Source: Eutreptiella sp. 'Long Island Sound 2002'
Lineage: Eukaryota; Euglenozoa; Euglenophyceae; Eutreptiales; Eutreptiaceae
Length of the DNA: 64,000 nucleotides
Assembly (NCBI GenBank): GCA_964036045.1
Contig: OZ038389.1
Location: forward strand, 42,717,119-42,781,118
Reading direction: 5' to 3'
Shown here in pieces: positions 31,346-43,831 of the stretch. Within the stretch, counting starts at the first letter, position 1. Every line of letters begins with the position of its first letter. Below the pieces are notes generated by a model. That model saw only the letters and a program-made list of their open reading frames with translations, was not told the origin of the DNA and did not search any database. The translations under genes were made by a program, and so were the position numbers.

Positions 31346-33590
31346 GTCCCTAAGGGCGGTCCTTAACAAAAAAAATTTAGTCCCTCAAGGGACCCCCTGG
31401 GGCAGTGGGAGGATCTCCATTATCAACATGTTTACTGCTAAGTATTCAAGACATGTATTTTGCACATTTTGTAGACCCTTATTCTCAGCGTGCGCAGGTT
31501 TTAGAGGGCGTGTTTTCGTTTTCTGTTTCTTGAACGTTTGCGTGCTCCATTACTTGTAGCTGTACAGCTCAGGGTTTTGGGTTTGTGTTCAAATCCATCA
31601 ATTTTTTTGGGAGATTGTTCAAATCTATCAATTTTTTTTGGATCACAAATGCACCCTCAAATAACCCTAAACTCTTCCATAATAAAAAAAAAAACTCCCA
31701 ACTTCTTCGTTGCCAGTCCCTGTCCACCAAAAATGGACAGAAGGATGTGCTTGTCATACAATTTTGGATCCAAAGAAAAAAATCCGCATTCTTTGATGAA
31801 TTCAGATCAAATTTTCTCTTCTTGTATACAAACTAGCTTGACCCCAATTTCTGCTGCCATTGCAGCGCCTATTTAAGCACAGATTTCGGGTCGTATCTAA
31901 GATTTCGAAGTCAAACCAATTTTAAAATTTGAAGTTCACTGTTTCATGTGATTGTATGCTGCTATTGTAACTTTAATTGTTGTTGTGTGCCCAAGTGGTA
32001 CAATGAAGGCATGGTACCCTGTTCAAAAATTCAACCTTCTGACGTTTCTGCGAAGAAGGCAAGAGGTTTCAAACAGTTTCTTCTGGAAAATTTCTAACTG
32101 ATGTGCTTGAAAACCAAAAAGGTCTTTTCAAAAAAGGCGAATTCTTGAAACTTCTTGCCTCCAAAACGTGTGCCATGCCCTGGCTACGATACTGGTTCAA
32201 CAACTGGTGATTTTGCCGTGGATAGCAGCTCGCCTGTGTGTGTTTGAGGGTCTCTCTGTTTCCCCTACAATTTATCTACAGGAGTGCAAGCAACAAGCAA
32301 GCAAGCAACAAAGACGGCAACCACAAACTTAGCCACTTTAGAGCGCTTTCTTAGGCACCTGAGGATTCAACCAACAGGGGGCATTGTGTCGCACAAAAGC
32401 AGCAACTCATTTCGGGTAGGGTCAACACGACATACCTTTGTGTGGTGTGGTGGCACAGTGCGGGTCCAATAACTGATATTACAAACGCAAGACAAACAAG
32501 AAGTATCATGACAACAATTAAATACTAGAATTGTTCCTGTGCTTTTGTTAATGCTTGCTCTGCACAACTAAAGATCCTTCTCATCTCATTTCTAGGGCAT
32601 GGTGCCGTTTTCAACAATTGAAACCTCTTGCATCGTTGGGCTAGAAAATCGAAATGGTTACTGTTGAACCCTGGCCAATGCCAAATACTTTAACGACCTT
32701 CTTGTACGATTGCCCGTGTGTACCTAATCCTTCAGTCCCAAAGCTCAGCCCAAAACACAAATCTTCGGGTATGATTGTTTCATAACAAAGTATGCGCCGC
32801 AAACTGAGCAACTGTCATACTGGCAGAATGATGCGCAGTAGTTGAAGAATTGATTTAGGCTACAATTGATGGATCCATGTAATTTAAAACATTGAGCCAT
32901 GTAGACTGGGGTGGTACCTTGTCCCCAGAATGTTTGGTCAAACTGGTTCAGGTAAAAAAAACCACCAATTCATACATCATATTTGCAATCTGTAGCGACC
33001 ATCACCCGCAACATGCCACTCTGATAGCATGGGCATTGTGGCTGCATGACCCCTGCCAACTTGGGGCCACAATTGAAGACAATATGGATTGTGCCTGCAT
33101 GACCTGCTGTCTTGCAGCCACACCCCAACAGAGTGGGGTTGTGGACACATATCACCTAGGCCACACAAAACAAAACCAATCGAGTTGTCTGTTTCAGCAG
33201 AAAGAATAATGTTACCACTTGCGAATGTTTTCTCACCAAACCCTGCAATTTGTCTGATTTGTTTTCAAATACATCCTTGCAGTTTGTCTGCTATTGTTGC
33301 TTGAAAAAATCTTGCAGTGTGCCTCTCCCTTGTTACGAGAAACCCGGCGGCTTGTCTTCCCTTCTTTGAGCAAAAAGCCCTGCAAATATTACAATGTGCC
33401 TGTTTTTTTTTGGGCACCCAACACCTGGGGTTGCCCTGTCACAGGCCGGAGAAACTGAAGCACAATTCACAAATACACAGTGTTTCCCAACCATTCAATC
33501 CAATGGATCAATTCTATCCAGCAGCAGACACACAAAAACCTTAAATGATTGCGAAAAATTATATAGTCAGTGTGATGCAACATACTGACC
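31346..33590. other. A/T-rich region, no firm gene
   Basis: Plus frames at 32284-32472 (containing RFLRHLRIQPTGGIVSHK) and 32892-33209 look weakly protein-like but lack ATG starts or clear splice borders. The segment 33020-33140 contains an internal imperfect direct repeat. Confidence 0.3.
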
Positions 33591-33594
33591 AAAA

Positions 33595-34822
33595 CGGCTG
33601 AAAGTAATAAAACTGCAGCCGCCTGAAAATGGCGAAAACGGCCGAAAAGAATAAAAATACAGCCGTCCGAAAATGCCCTAAACCGCCGAAGATAATAATA
33701 ATGCAGCTGCCTGAAAAGGGCCAAAACGGCCGAAAATAATAAAAATGCAGCCGTCCGAAAATGGCCAAAACGGCCGAAAAGAATAAAAATGCAGCCGTCC
33801 GAAAATGCCCTAAACCGCCGAAGATAATAAAAATGCAGCCGACCGAAAATGACCAAAACGGCCGAAAGTAATAAAAATGCAGCCGCCCGAAAATGGCCCA
33901 AAACGGCCGAAAATAATAAAAATGCAGCCGTCCGAAAATGGCCAAAACGGTTGAAAACAATCAAAATGCAGCGGCCAGAAATGGCCAAAACGGCCGAAAA
34001 GAATAAAAATGCAGCCGTCCGAAAATACCCTGAACCGCCGAAGATAATTCACACGCAGCCGACCGAAAATGGCGTCAACAGCCGAAAAAAAATAAAAATG
34101 CAACAGACCACAAACGGCCAAAACGGCGGCGGCAAACAAATTAAAAAAAAATGCAGTCGATTGAAAATGGCCAAACGGCTGAAAATAATAAAAAATGCAG
34201 CCGTCCGAAAATGGCCAAAACGGTTGAAAATTAAAAAAAAAATGCAGCCGTCCAAAAATGACAGAACGGCGGAAAATACTAAAAGTGCAGGAGGCAGAAA
34301 ATCGCCAAAACGGCTGAAAATAATAAAAATGCAGCCGCCCGAAAATGGTCAAAAAGGCCATGAATACCAAAAATGCACGAGGCAGAAAAAGGCCAAAAAT
34401 AGCCGAAGATAATAAAAATGCAGCCCCCTGAAAATAGCCCAAAAAGGCCGAAAATAGTAAAAAGGCAGCCGACCGAAAGAAGCCAAAACGGCCGAAAAAA
34501 ATAAAAATGCAGCCTCCTGAAAATGGTCCAAAACGACCGAAAATAATAAAAATGCACGAGGCAGAAAATGGCCAAAACAGCCGAAGATGATAAAAAGGCA
34601 GCCGACCGAAAATAGCCCAAAACAGCCAAAAATAATAAAGAGGCAGCCGACCGCAAATGGCCAAAATGGCCGAAAAAAATAAGAATGCAGCCGACCGAAA
34701 ATAGCCAGAAACGGCCGAAAATAATAGCAATGCAGCCGCCCGAATATGGCCAAAACGGCCGAAAATAATCAAAATGCAGCGGCCAGAAAATGGCCAAAGC
34801 GGCCGAAAAAAATAAAAATGCC
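33595..34822. repeat. 44-bp minisatellite, about 28 copies
   Basis: Consensus piece AATAAAAATGCAGCCG, then TCCGAAAATGGCC, AAAACGGCCG. Period 44 bp, not divisible by three, so reading frames rotate every copy and close only after 132 bp. The Phe-rich frames of up to 365 codons on the minus strand are artefacts. Confidence 0.92.
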
Positions 34823-34887
34823 AAAAAAATGAAATAAAAAATAAATAAAAAAAAAGCCAAACAAACCCCCTCCGATGAGAAGACTGC

Positions 34888-35094
34888 TTATGACAAGGCG
34901 GAAGCACGCGTCAGCACATAAGGCAGAACAGATTGCTCGACAGTGGCAATTTCCACAGGCCCCTTCCTGTTGGAACGAGGTGTGCGCGCGTACTCAGCGT
35001 CTCTGGTGAATGATCCGTTTACGTGCAACTGCAAGAGCTTGAACGGTCCGAAAATGGCAGAGTGTGACTCAACATCACAGTCGATTGGGACAAT
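34888..35094 (-). CDS. terminal exon of an unknown gene
   Basis: After acceptor TATCCTGCCCAG the frame runs 68 codons to TAA at 34888-34890. It begins IVPIDCDVESHSAIFGPFKL, continues with LQLHVNGSFTRDAEYARTPR and ends VEQSVLPYVLTRASALS. Clearly protein-like. A further piece (about 35215-35285, ending at donor CACCG/GTAGGT, containing VDDMAPVRAHIAAAP) is probably an upstream exon, but its phase does not join directly, so at least one small exon is missing. No family recognised. Confidence 0.45.
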   Translation of the reverse strand: MVPIDCDVESHSAIFGPFKLLQLHVNGSFTRDAEYARTPRSNRKGPVEIATVEQSVLPYVLTRASALS

Positions 35095-35414
35095 CTGGGC
35101 AGGATATTAGCCGAGCTGGGGGTGACGCAGAGAGGTATAAACTACCCTCTCTGGCTCTCCTTGGCGCATAGGCCATGTGACATATGCAGTGCAATGATCC
35201 GCGGACAGACCTACCGGTGCTGTGGGGCAGCAGCGATGTGTGCTCTCACTGGCGCCATGTCATCCACACGTCCCACAGCATCGGTTCTCTCTCTGCTATG
35301 AGCAGAAGAGCCCCACTCGTCCTGTCGGGTATTGAGACGAGGCCTGGTCTACACCATGCGGTCCCATCTCTCCCACCCCCCCAGCAGGGGGGGAGGGCAT
35401 TGCAGTCAGGGAGC

Positions 35415-35640
35415 GTCTAATCCAATTGCGAAAAAATGCGGGAAATTGCGGAAAATTGTGGGATAATTGTGGGAAAATTGCGGTGCCGTAACCAAACCTC
35501 CCGAAGCCTCAAAGAGCAACAATTCTGCATACATAGGGGAGCCTAAAGCACGCAATGTGGGCAAGCAAAAGGCAATTGCGGAAAAGTTGCGGGAAATTGC
35601 GGGAAATTGCGAAAAACTGTGAAAAAACGCGGACCTCAAT
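35415..35640. repeat. ATTGCGGGAA-type minisatellite, two blocks
   Basis: About 10-bp units at 35422-35482 and 35570-35632, separated by 90 bp of unique sequence. Confidence 0.7.
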
Positions 35641-35883
35641 TTACCCCCCCTGCTCCCAGCCCCGTATGCAAAACACAACGATGGGCAGACACTTTGGGCG
35701 CCCTCTTCCCCCTCACTTCCCCACATTCAACTTGGTTTGCCACAGACGAACTTTTGTTCAACGGTTGGAAAACGCAGCGTACAAAAGCTGCGGAGTCAGG
35801 CCGTTGAAAGTCACTGACGGCAAGTGTGGGGGTGGGCAGGTCCACACGACAGGCAGACTGGACGTGGAAAGGAACACGCGCAG

Positions 35884-36037
35884 AGGAAACTTTGTATTGA
35901 CAAAACAAACACATGACACCAAGGATGGTGCAGCATTGATTGCCAGTGAAAGATTGTACGAATTGTTTGATTCAGTGGTGTTGCAAATACGGATGCAGAA
36001 GAATGGCACAAAAGACATGATACTCCGGCCCACATAG
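35884..36037 (+). pseudogene. array copy 0: exon c only
   Basis: Only the terminal exon ([16 protein letters not shown] to a TAG at 36035-36037) is present, after GCGCAG. The sequence to its left is not part of the unit, so the array begins inside the gene. Confidence 0.5.
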
Positions 36038-36159
36038 AATGGAAAGACAATTTGCCACACGGCCATACAATGCAATCCTCTGAAGAGATTGAGCTTCTAA
36101 TTCGGCGCACTGGCAAATTGCGCGCGCACACACACGGACACACACATCCACACACACAG

Positions 36160-36191
<32 letters not shown>

Positions 36192-36307
36192 CCACACACA
36201 CAGCCACACACACGGGCACACACACACACACACACACACATACACACAAATGTATGTTACAGGCCGGTGCAGTGCCGGAGGAGGTGGATATCTGAACACC
36301 AAGCCAG

Positions 36308-37069
36308 GGTATACCCCTCAGGCTGGAAATCCGGCGGAATGACCCTGTCTGTGTATTTCTGGCCATTCCAGCGGGCATTGTTGCTGAGCCAGCAGACCAG
36401 CCGTTTACTCGCCTATTGCTTCCTGCACAGCTGGTGGTGAGCTATCGCATACACCGCATGCATAGTGTTTTCCGCACCCCACGGGGATGCTGAGTACACA
36501 CGGCGCACTGACTTGTGCAAGGCTCACATTACCACCACATGCGGATACGCACTGGCCATTCCCACTTGTGCCCATGCCAGGACGCTCATAATCTGGGCTG
36601 CCCACGTCTTTTGCCATGGCAGGGCAGCCGTAAGGCTGCTGATCAAAATGCAACACAGGTAGGAGCAGGGGGGGGAGGGCAGGACCGGGGGTAATCAGGG
36701 GCATGCCGTGCTGCAGACTGGTGCAAGCTGCAGTGACCTGCAGCAAGCGCACCAGTCTGCAGCACACACACACACACACTTCGTGAGGGAAACAAATGAA
36801 GCAATGACCAATAAGACACGCGCGCGCACACACACAAGCACTCTGCTGCATAGAGTGTCAGCTGAGTGACGAGACAATCTCAGGCTGCTCCATATTGGAC
36901 TTGGAACGTATACAGAGGAAACTTTGTATTGACAAAACAAACACATGACACCAAGGATGGTGCAGCATTGATTGCCAGTGAAAGATTGTACGAATTGTTT
37001 GATTCAGTGGTGTTGCAAATACGGATGCAGAAGAATGGCACAAAAGACATGATACTCCGGCCCACATAG
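36308..37069 (+). CDS. array gene copy 1, last three exons
   Basis: Exon a 36308-36436 encodes [20 protein letters not shown], then [20 protein letters not shown]. Exon b 36495-36658 encodes [14 protein letters not shown], then [20 protein letters not shown] and a basic end. Exon c 36916-37069 encodes [20 protein letters not shown], then [18 protein letters not shown] and a TAG. Borders are CTGGTG/GTGAGC, GATGCTGAG/TAC, AACACAG/GTAGGAG and CGTATACAG/AGG; phases 0 and 2 agree across all joins. I recognise no family. The real start is not in the unit as far as I can see, so this is a 3' gene part or an unusual short gene. Confidence 0.5.
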
Positions 37070-37191
37070 AATGGAAAGACAATTTGCCACACGGCCATAC
37101 AATGCAATCCTCTGAAGAGATTGAGCTTCTAATTCGGCGCACTGGCAAATTGCGCGCGCACACACACGGACACACACATCCACACACACAG

Positions 37192-37223
<32 letters not shown>

Positions 37224-37339
37224 CCACACACACAGCCACACACACGGGCACACACACACACACACACACACATACACACAAATGTATGTTACAGGCCGGT
37301 GCAGTGCCGGAGGAGGTGGATATCTGAACACCAAGCCAG

Positions 37340-38086
37340 GGTATACCCCTCAGGCTGGAAATCCGGCGGAATGACCCTGTCTGTGTATTTCTGGCCATTC
37401 CAGTGGGCATTGTTGCTGAGCCAGCAGACCAGCCGTTTACTCGCCAATTGCTTCCTGCACGGCTGGTGGTGAGCTATCGCATACACCGCATGCATAGTGT
37501 TTTCCGCACCCCACGGGGATGCTGAGTACACACGGCGCACTGACTTGTGCAAGGCTCACATTACCACCACATGCGGATACGCACTGGCCATTCCCACTTG
37601 TGCCCATGCCAGGACGCTCATAATCTGGGCTGCCCACGTCTTTTGCCATGGCAGGGCAGCCGTAAGGCTGCTGATCAAAATGCAACACAGGTAGGAGCAG
37701 GGGGGGGAGGGCAGGGCCGGGGGTAATCAGGGGCATGCCGTGCTGCAGTGACCTGCAGCAAGCGCACCAGTCTGCAGCACACACACACACACACACTTCG
37801 TGAGGGAAACAAATGAAGCAATGACCAATAAGACACGCGCGCACACACACACAAGCACTCTGCTGCATAGAGTGTTAGCTGAGCGACCACACAATCTCAG
37901 GCTGCTCCATATTGGACTTGGAATGTATACAGAGGAAACTTTGTATTGACAAAACAAACACATGACACCAAGGATGGTGCAGCATTGATTGCCAGTGAAA
38001 GATTGTACGAATTGTTTGATTCAGTGGTGTTGCAAATACGGATGCAGAAGAATGGCACAAAAGACATGATACTCCGGCCCACATAG
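37340..38086 (+). CDS. array gene copy 2
   Basis: Exons 37340-37468, 37527-37690 and 37933-38086, all borders kept. It has the CCAATTGC variant in exon a (Gln for Leu). Confidence 0.5.
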
Positions 38087-38357
38087 AATGGAAAGTCAAT
38101 TTGCCACATGGCCATACAATGCCATCCTCTGAAGAGATTGAGCTTCTAATTCGGCGCATTGGCAAATTGCGCGCGCACACACGGACACACACACACACAC
38201 ACATCCACACACACAGCCACACACACACACACACACACACACATCCACACACACAGCCACACACACGGGCACACACACACACACACACACATACACACAA
38301 ATGTATGTTACAGGCGGTGCAGTGCCGGAGGAGGTGTATATCTGAACACCAAGCCAG

Positions 38358-39806
38358 GGTATACCCCTCAGCACGGGGGCCGCCGCCAGCCAATGTGTGA
38401 CCCCGAGGGGTGTTCGACAGTTTGGGGGGCTGTAGGGGGGGGGGGGGACCCCCACCCCCCTCCGAAGGGGGGTGTGGGGACCCCTCCCCCTTCGTTGACC
38501 CAAACCCAGCACCTTTTCCGGCAGGCTCCGTCCAAGCGCGCAAACACACAAAGCTAACAAGATGCACTGTGAATGGTGATTGTTTTGCTGCGCTGCAGCA
38601 CTTTCATAGCAGTACTGTATGTTGCCTTGAGTTCGCCCAAAGGCCTTTCCTTCCCCTTGTCACAAACCACAGACATATATGTAGAGAAGCGAAGGGAGTC
38701 TCAGACATATATATAGAGAAGCGAAGGGAGGGGAGGGGCCTCAAGCATCGGAATCATCCTCCCACTCGTCGCGTGCCCTCTTGCCGGTACTCTTGGGGCG
38801 AGCAGGAAGTGGCCCAAAAGTGGGCAAGGTGGCTACATAACCTTTTTGTGCTTTTCAGCCATTTTTGAATTCTCCACAAAATTCTGAGTATTTTGAGTAT
38901 AGACACATGGGGTCGAACAAAAAAAATCCCCCCCGCCGTATGCCTAAAACAAAATCTGCGGCGCCTCTGGCGCCGACAAAGCACACTGTTCCGTGCGACA
39001 ATTTTGGGGTCCGTAGAGGGGGGGGGGGGATGCCCCCCCCCCCCCTTTGGGGTCGGGTCCCAACCAGGATCGGCCCCCGTGCCCCTCAGGCTGGAAATCC
39101 GGCGGAATGACCCTGTCTGTGTATTTCTGGCCATTCCAGCGGGGATTGTTGCTGAGCCAGCAGACCAGCCGTTTACTCGCCTATTGCTTCCTGCACGGCT
39201 AGTGGTGAGCTATCGCATACACCGCATGCATAGTGTTTTCCGCACCCCACGGGGATGCTGAGTACACACGGCGCACTGACTTGTGCAAGGCTCACATTAC
39301 CACCATATGCGGATACGCACTGGCCATTCCCACTTGTGCCCATGCCAGGACGCTCATAATCTGGGCTGCCCACGTCTTTTGCCATGGCAGGGCAGCCGTA
39401 AGGCTGCTGATCAAAATGCAACACAGGTAGGAGCAGGGGGGGAGGGCAGGGCCGGGGGTAATCAGGGGCATGCCGTGCTGCAGTGACCTGCAGCAAGCGC
39501 ACACACACACACACACTTCGTGAGGGAAACAAATGAAGCAATGACCAATAAGACACGCGCGCGCACACACATAAGCACTCTGCTGCATAGAGTGTTAGCT
39601 GAGCGACCACACAATCTCAGGCTGCTCCATATTGGACTTGGAACGTATACAGAGGAAACTTTGTATTGACAAAACAAACACATGACACCAAGGATGGTGC
39701 AGCATTGATTGCCAGTGAAAGATTGTACGAATTGTTTGATTCAGTGGTGTTGCAAATACGGATGCAGAAGAATGGCACAAAAGACATGATACTCCGGCCC
39801 ACATAG
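38358..39806 (+). pseudogene. array gene copy 3, exon a split by transposon
   Basis: Exon a is interrupted after 38371 by the element 38372-39081 and resumes at 39082. Exons b (39263-39426) and c (39653-39806) are intact. Confidence 0.55.
38372..39081. mobile_element. 710-bp hAT-like non-autonomous transposon, copy 1
   Basis: Perfect 11-bp inverted ends (CACGGGGGCCG / CGGCCCCCGTG) and an exact 8-bp target duplication CCCCTCAG (38364-38371 and 39082-39089). An 8-bp duplication is typical of the hAT superfamily, among others. No full transposase. Internal G/C runs sit near both ends. On the minus strand about 38745-38840 reads GPLPARPKSTGKRARDEWED, then DSDA and a stop, a possible exon remnant. 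Confidence 0.85.
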
Positions 39807-39926
39807 AATGGAAAGACAATTTGCCACACGGCCATACAATGCAATCCTCTGAAGAGATTGAGCTTCTAATTCGGCGCATTGGCAAATTGCGCGCGCACAC
39901 ACGGGCACACACATCCACACACACAG

Positions 39927-39958
<32 letters not shown>

Positions 39959-40072
39959 CCACACACACAGCCACACACACGGGCACACACACACACACAC
40001 ACACATACACACAAATGTATGTTACAGGCCGGTGCAGTGCCGGAGGAGGTGGATATCTGAACACCAAGCCAG

Positions 40073-40813
40073 GGTATACCCCTCAGGCTGGAAATCCGGC
40101 GGAATGACCCTGTCTGTGTATTTCTGGCCATTCCAGCGGGCATTGTTGCTGAGCCAGCAGACCAGCCGTTTACTCGCCTATTGCTTCCTGCACGGCTGGT
40201 GGTGAGCTATCGCATACACCGCATGCATAGTGTTTTCCGCACCCCACGGGGATGCTGAGTACACACGGCGCACTGACTTGTGCAAGGCTCACATTACCAC
40301 CATATGCGGATACGCACTGGCCATTCCCACTTGTGCCCATGCCAGGACGCTCATAATCTGGGCTGCCCACGTCTTTTGCCATGGCAGGGCAGCCGTAAGG
40401 CTGCTGATCAAAATGCAACACAGGTAGGAGCAGGGGGGGGAGGGCAGGGCCGGGGGTAATCAGGGGCATGCCGTGCTGCAGTGACCTGCAGCAAGCGCAC
40501 CAGTCTGCAGCACACACACACACACTTCGTGAGGGAAACAAATGAAGCAATGACCAATAAGACACGCGCGCACACACACAAGCACTCTGCTGCATAGAGT
40601 GTTAGCTGAGCGACCACACAATCTCAGGCTGCTCCATATTGGACTTAGAACGTATACAGAGGAAACTTTGTATTGACAAAACAAACACATGACACCAAGG
40701 ATGGTGCAGCATTGATTGCCAGTGAAAGATTGTACGAATTGTTTGATTCAGTGGTGTTGCAAATACGGGTGCAGAAGAATGGCACAAAAGACATGATACT
40801 CCGGCCCACATAG
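40073..40813 (+). CDS. array gene copy 4
   Basis: Exons 40073-40201, 40260-40423 and 40660-40813 with all splice borders intact. It has the ATA variant in exon b (Ile where copy 1 has Thr). Confidence 0.5.
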
Positions 40814-40975
40814 AATGGAAAGTCAATTTGCCACACGGCCATACAATGCAATCCTCTGAAGAGATTGAGCTTCTAATTCGGCGCATTGGCAAATTGCGCG
40901 CGCACACACGGACACACACACACACACACATCCACACACACACACACACATCCACACACACAGCCACACACACGG

Positions 40976-41013
<38 letters not shown>

Positions 41014-41075
41014 ACAAATGTATGTTACGGGCCGGTGCAGTGCCGGAGGAGGTGGATATCTGAACACCAAGCCAG

Positions 41076-41818
41076 GGTATACCCCTCAGGCTGGAAATCC
41101 GGCGGAATGACCCTGTCTGTGTATTTCTGGCCATTCCAGTGGGCATTGTTGCTGAGCCAGCAGACCAGCCGTTTACTCGCCAATTGCTTCCTGCACGGCT
41201 GGTGGTGAGCTATCGCATACACCGCATGCATAGTGTTTTCCGCACCCCACGGGGATGCTGAGTACACACGGCGCACTGACTTGTGCAAGGCTCACATTAC
41301 CACCATATGCGGATACGCACTGGCCATTCCCACTTGTGCCCATGCCAGGACGCTCATAATCTGGGCTGCCCACGTCTTTTGCCATGGCAGGGCAGCCGTA
41401 AGGCTGCTGATCAAAATGCAACACAGGTAGGAGCAGGGGGGGGAGGGCAGGGCCGGGGGTAATCAGGGGCATGCCGTGCTGCAGTGACCTGCAGCAAGCG
41501 CACCAGTCTGCAGCACACACACACACACTTCGTGAGGGAAACAAATGAAGCAATGACCAATAAGACACACGCGCGCACACACACAAGCACTCTGCTGCAT
41601 AGAGTGTTAGCTGAGCGACCACACAATCTCAGGCTGCTCCATATTGGACTTAGAACGTATACAGAGGAAACTTTGTATTGACAAAACAAACACATGACAC
41701 CAAGGATGGTGCAGCATTGATTGCCAGTGAAAGATTGTACGAATTGTTTGATTCAGTGGTGTTGCAAATACGGGTGCAGAAGAATGGCACAAAAGACATG
41801 ATACTCCGGCCCACATAG
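41076..41818 (+). CDS. array gene copy 5
   Basis: Exons 41076-41204, 41263-41426 and 41665-41818, intact. Confidence 0.5.
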
Positions 41819-41980
41819 AATGGAAAGTCAATTTGCCACACGGCCATACAATGCCATCCTCTGAAGAGATTGAGCTTCTAATTCGGCGCATTGGCAAATT
41901 GCGCGCGCACACACGGACACACACACACACACACATCCACACACACACACACACATCCACACACACAGCCACACACACGG

Positions 41981-42018
<38 letters not shown>

Positions 42019-42080
42019 ACAAATGTATGTTACAGGCCGGTGCAGTGCCGGAGGAGGTGTATATCTGAACACCAAGCCAG

Positions 42081-43559
42081 GGTATACCCCTCAGCACGGG
42101 GGCCGCCGCCAGCCAATGTGTGACCCCGAGGGGTGTTCGACAGTTTGGGGGGCTGTAGGGGGGGGGGGGGGGGACCCCCACCCCCCTCCGAAGGGGGGTG
42201 TGGGGACCCCTCCCCCTTCGTTGACCCAAACCCAGCACCTTTTCCGGCAGGCTCCGTCCAAGCGCGCAAACACACAAAGCTAACAAGATGCACTGTGAAT
42301 GGTGATTGTTTTGCTGCGCTGCAGCACTTTCATAGCAGTACTGAATGTTGCCTTGAGTTCGCCCAAAGGCCTTTCCTTCCCCTTGTCACAAACCACAGGC
42401 ATATATGTAGAGAAGCGAAGGGAGTCTCAGACATATATATAGAGAAGCGAAGGGAGGGGAGGGGCCTCAAGCATCGGAATCATCCTCCCACTCGTCGCGT
42501 GCCCTCTTGCCGGTACTCTTGGGGCGAGCAGGAAGTGGCCCAAAAGTGGGCAAGGTGGCTACATAACCTTTTTGTGCTTTTCAGCCATTTTTGAATTCTC
42601 CACAAAATTCTGAGTATTTTGAGTATAGACACATGGGGTCGAACAAAAAAAATCCCCCCCGCCGTATGCCTAAAACAAAATCTGCGGCGCCTCTGGCGCC
42701 GACAAAGCACACTGTTCCGTGCGACAATTTTGGGGTCCGTAGAGGGGGGGGGGTCCCCCCCCCCCCCTTTGGGGTCGGGTCCCAACCAGGATCGGCCCCC
42801 GTGCCCCTCAGGCTGGAAATCCGGCGGAATGACCCTGTCTGTGTATTTCTGGCCATTCCAGCGGGCATTGTTGCTGAGCCAGCAGACCAGCCGTTTACTC
42901 GCCTATTGCTTCCTGCACGGCTAGTGGTGAGCTATCGCATACACCGCATGCATAGTGTTTTCCGCACCCCACGGGGATGCTGAGTACACACGGCGCACTG
43001 ACTTGTGCAAGGCTCACATTACCACCATATGCGGATACGCACTGGCCATTCCCACTTGTGCCCATGCCAGGACGCTCATAATCTGGGCTGCCCACGTCTT
43101 TTGCCATGGCAGGGCAGCTGTCAGGCTGCTGATCAAAATGCAACACAGGTAGGAGCAGGGGGGGGAGGGCAGGACCGGGGGTAATCAGGGGCATGCCGTG
43201 CTGCAGACTGGTGCAAGCTGCAGTGACCTGCAGCAAGCGCACCAGTCTGCAGCACACACACACACACACTTCGTGAGGGAAACAAATGAAGCAATGACCA
43301 ATAAGACACGCGCGCGCACACACACAAGCACTCTGCTGCATAGAGTGTCAGCTGAGTGACGAGACAATCTCAGGCTGCTCCATATTGGACTTGGAACGTA
43401 TACAGAGGAAACTTTGTATTGACAAAACAAACACATGACACCAAGGATGGTGCAGCATTGATTGCCAGTGAAAGATTGTACGAATTGTTTGATTCAGTGG
43501 TGTTGCAAATACGGATGCAGAAGAATGGCACAAAAGACATGATACTCCGGCCCACATAG
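42081..43559 (+). pseudogene. array gene copy 6, exon a split by transposon
   Basis: Same interruption point as copy 3. Exons b (42985-43148) and c (43406-43559) are intact. Confidence 0.55.
42095..42803. mobile_element. hAT-like non-autonomous transposon, copy 2
   Basis: 709 bp, almost identical to 38372-39081, with the same ends and the same 8-bp duplication (42087-42094 and 42804-42811). It differs in G/C run lengths and a few bases. It sits at the identical base of its repeat unit, so it was copied with the unit. Confidence 0.85.
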
Positions 43560-43681
43560 AATGGAAAGACAATTTGCCACACGGCCATACAATGCAATCC
43601 TCTGAAGAGATTGAGCTTCTAATTCGGCGCACTGGCAAATTGCGCGCGCACACACACGGACACACACATCCACACACACAG

Positions 43682-43715
<34 letters not shown>

Positions 43716-43831
43716 CCACACACACAGCCACAAACACGGGCACACACACACACACACACACACATACACACAAATGTATGTTACAGGCCGGTGCAGTGCC
43801 GGAGGAGGTGGATATCTGAACACCAAGCCAG

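Noticed and set aside
33595-34822. CRISPR-like array of 44-bp repeats
   Set aside because: There are no unique spacers, the units are contiguous and degenerate, and the context is eukaryotic.
33467-34907. Phe-rich minus-strand proteins of 130-365 codons
   Set aside because: They are translations of the 44-bp minisatellite in rotating frames.
38372-42803. Two independent transposon insertions in the array
   Set aside because: Identical position and identical duplication in near-identical units make duplication after one insertion far more likely.
35972-43826. Cys/Val-rich and His/Thr-rich frames in the 1-kb array
   Set aside because: They read through (CA)n and (TG)n microsatellites.
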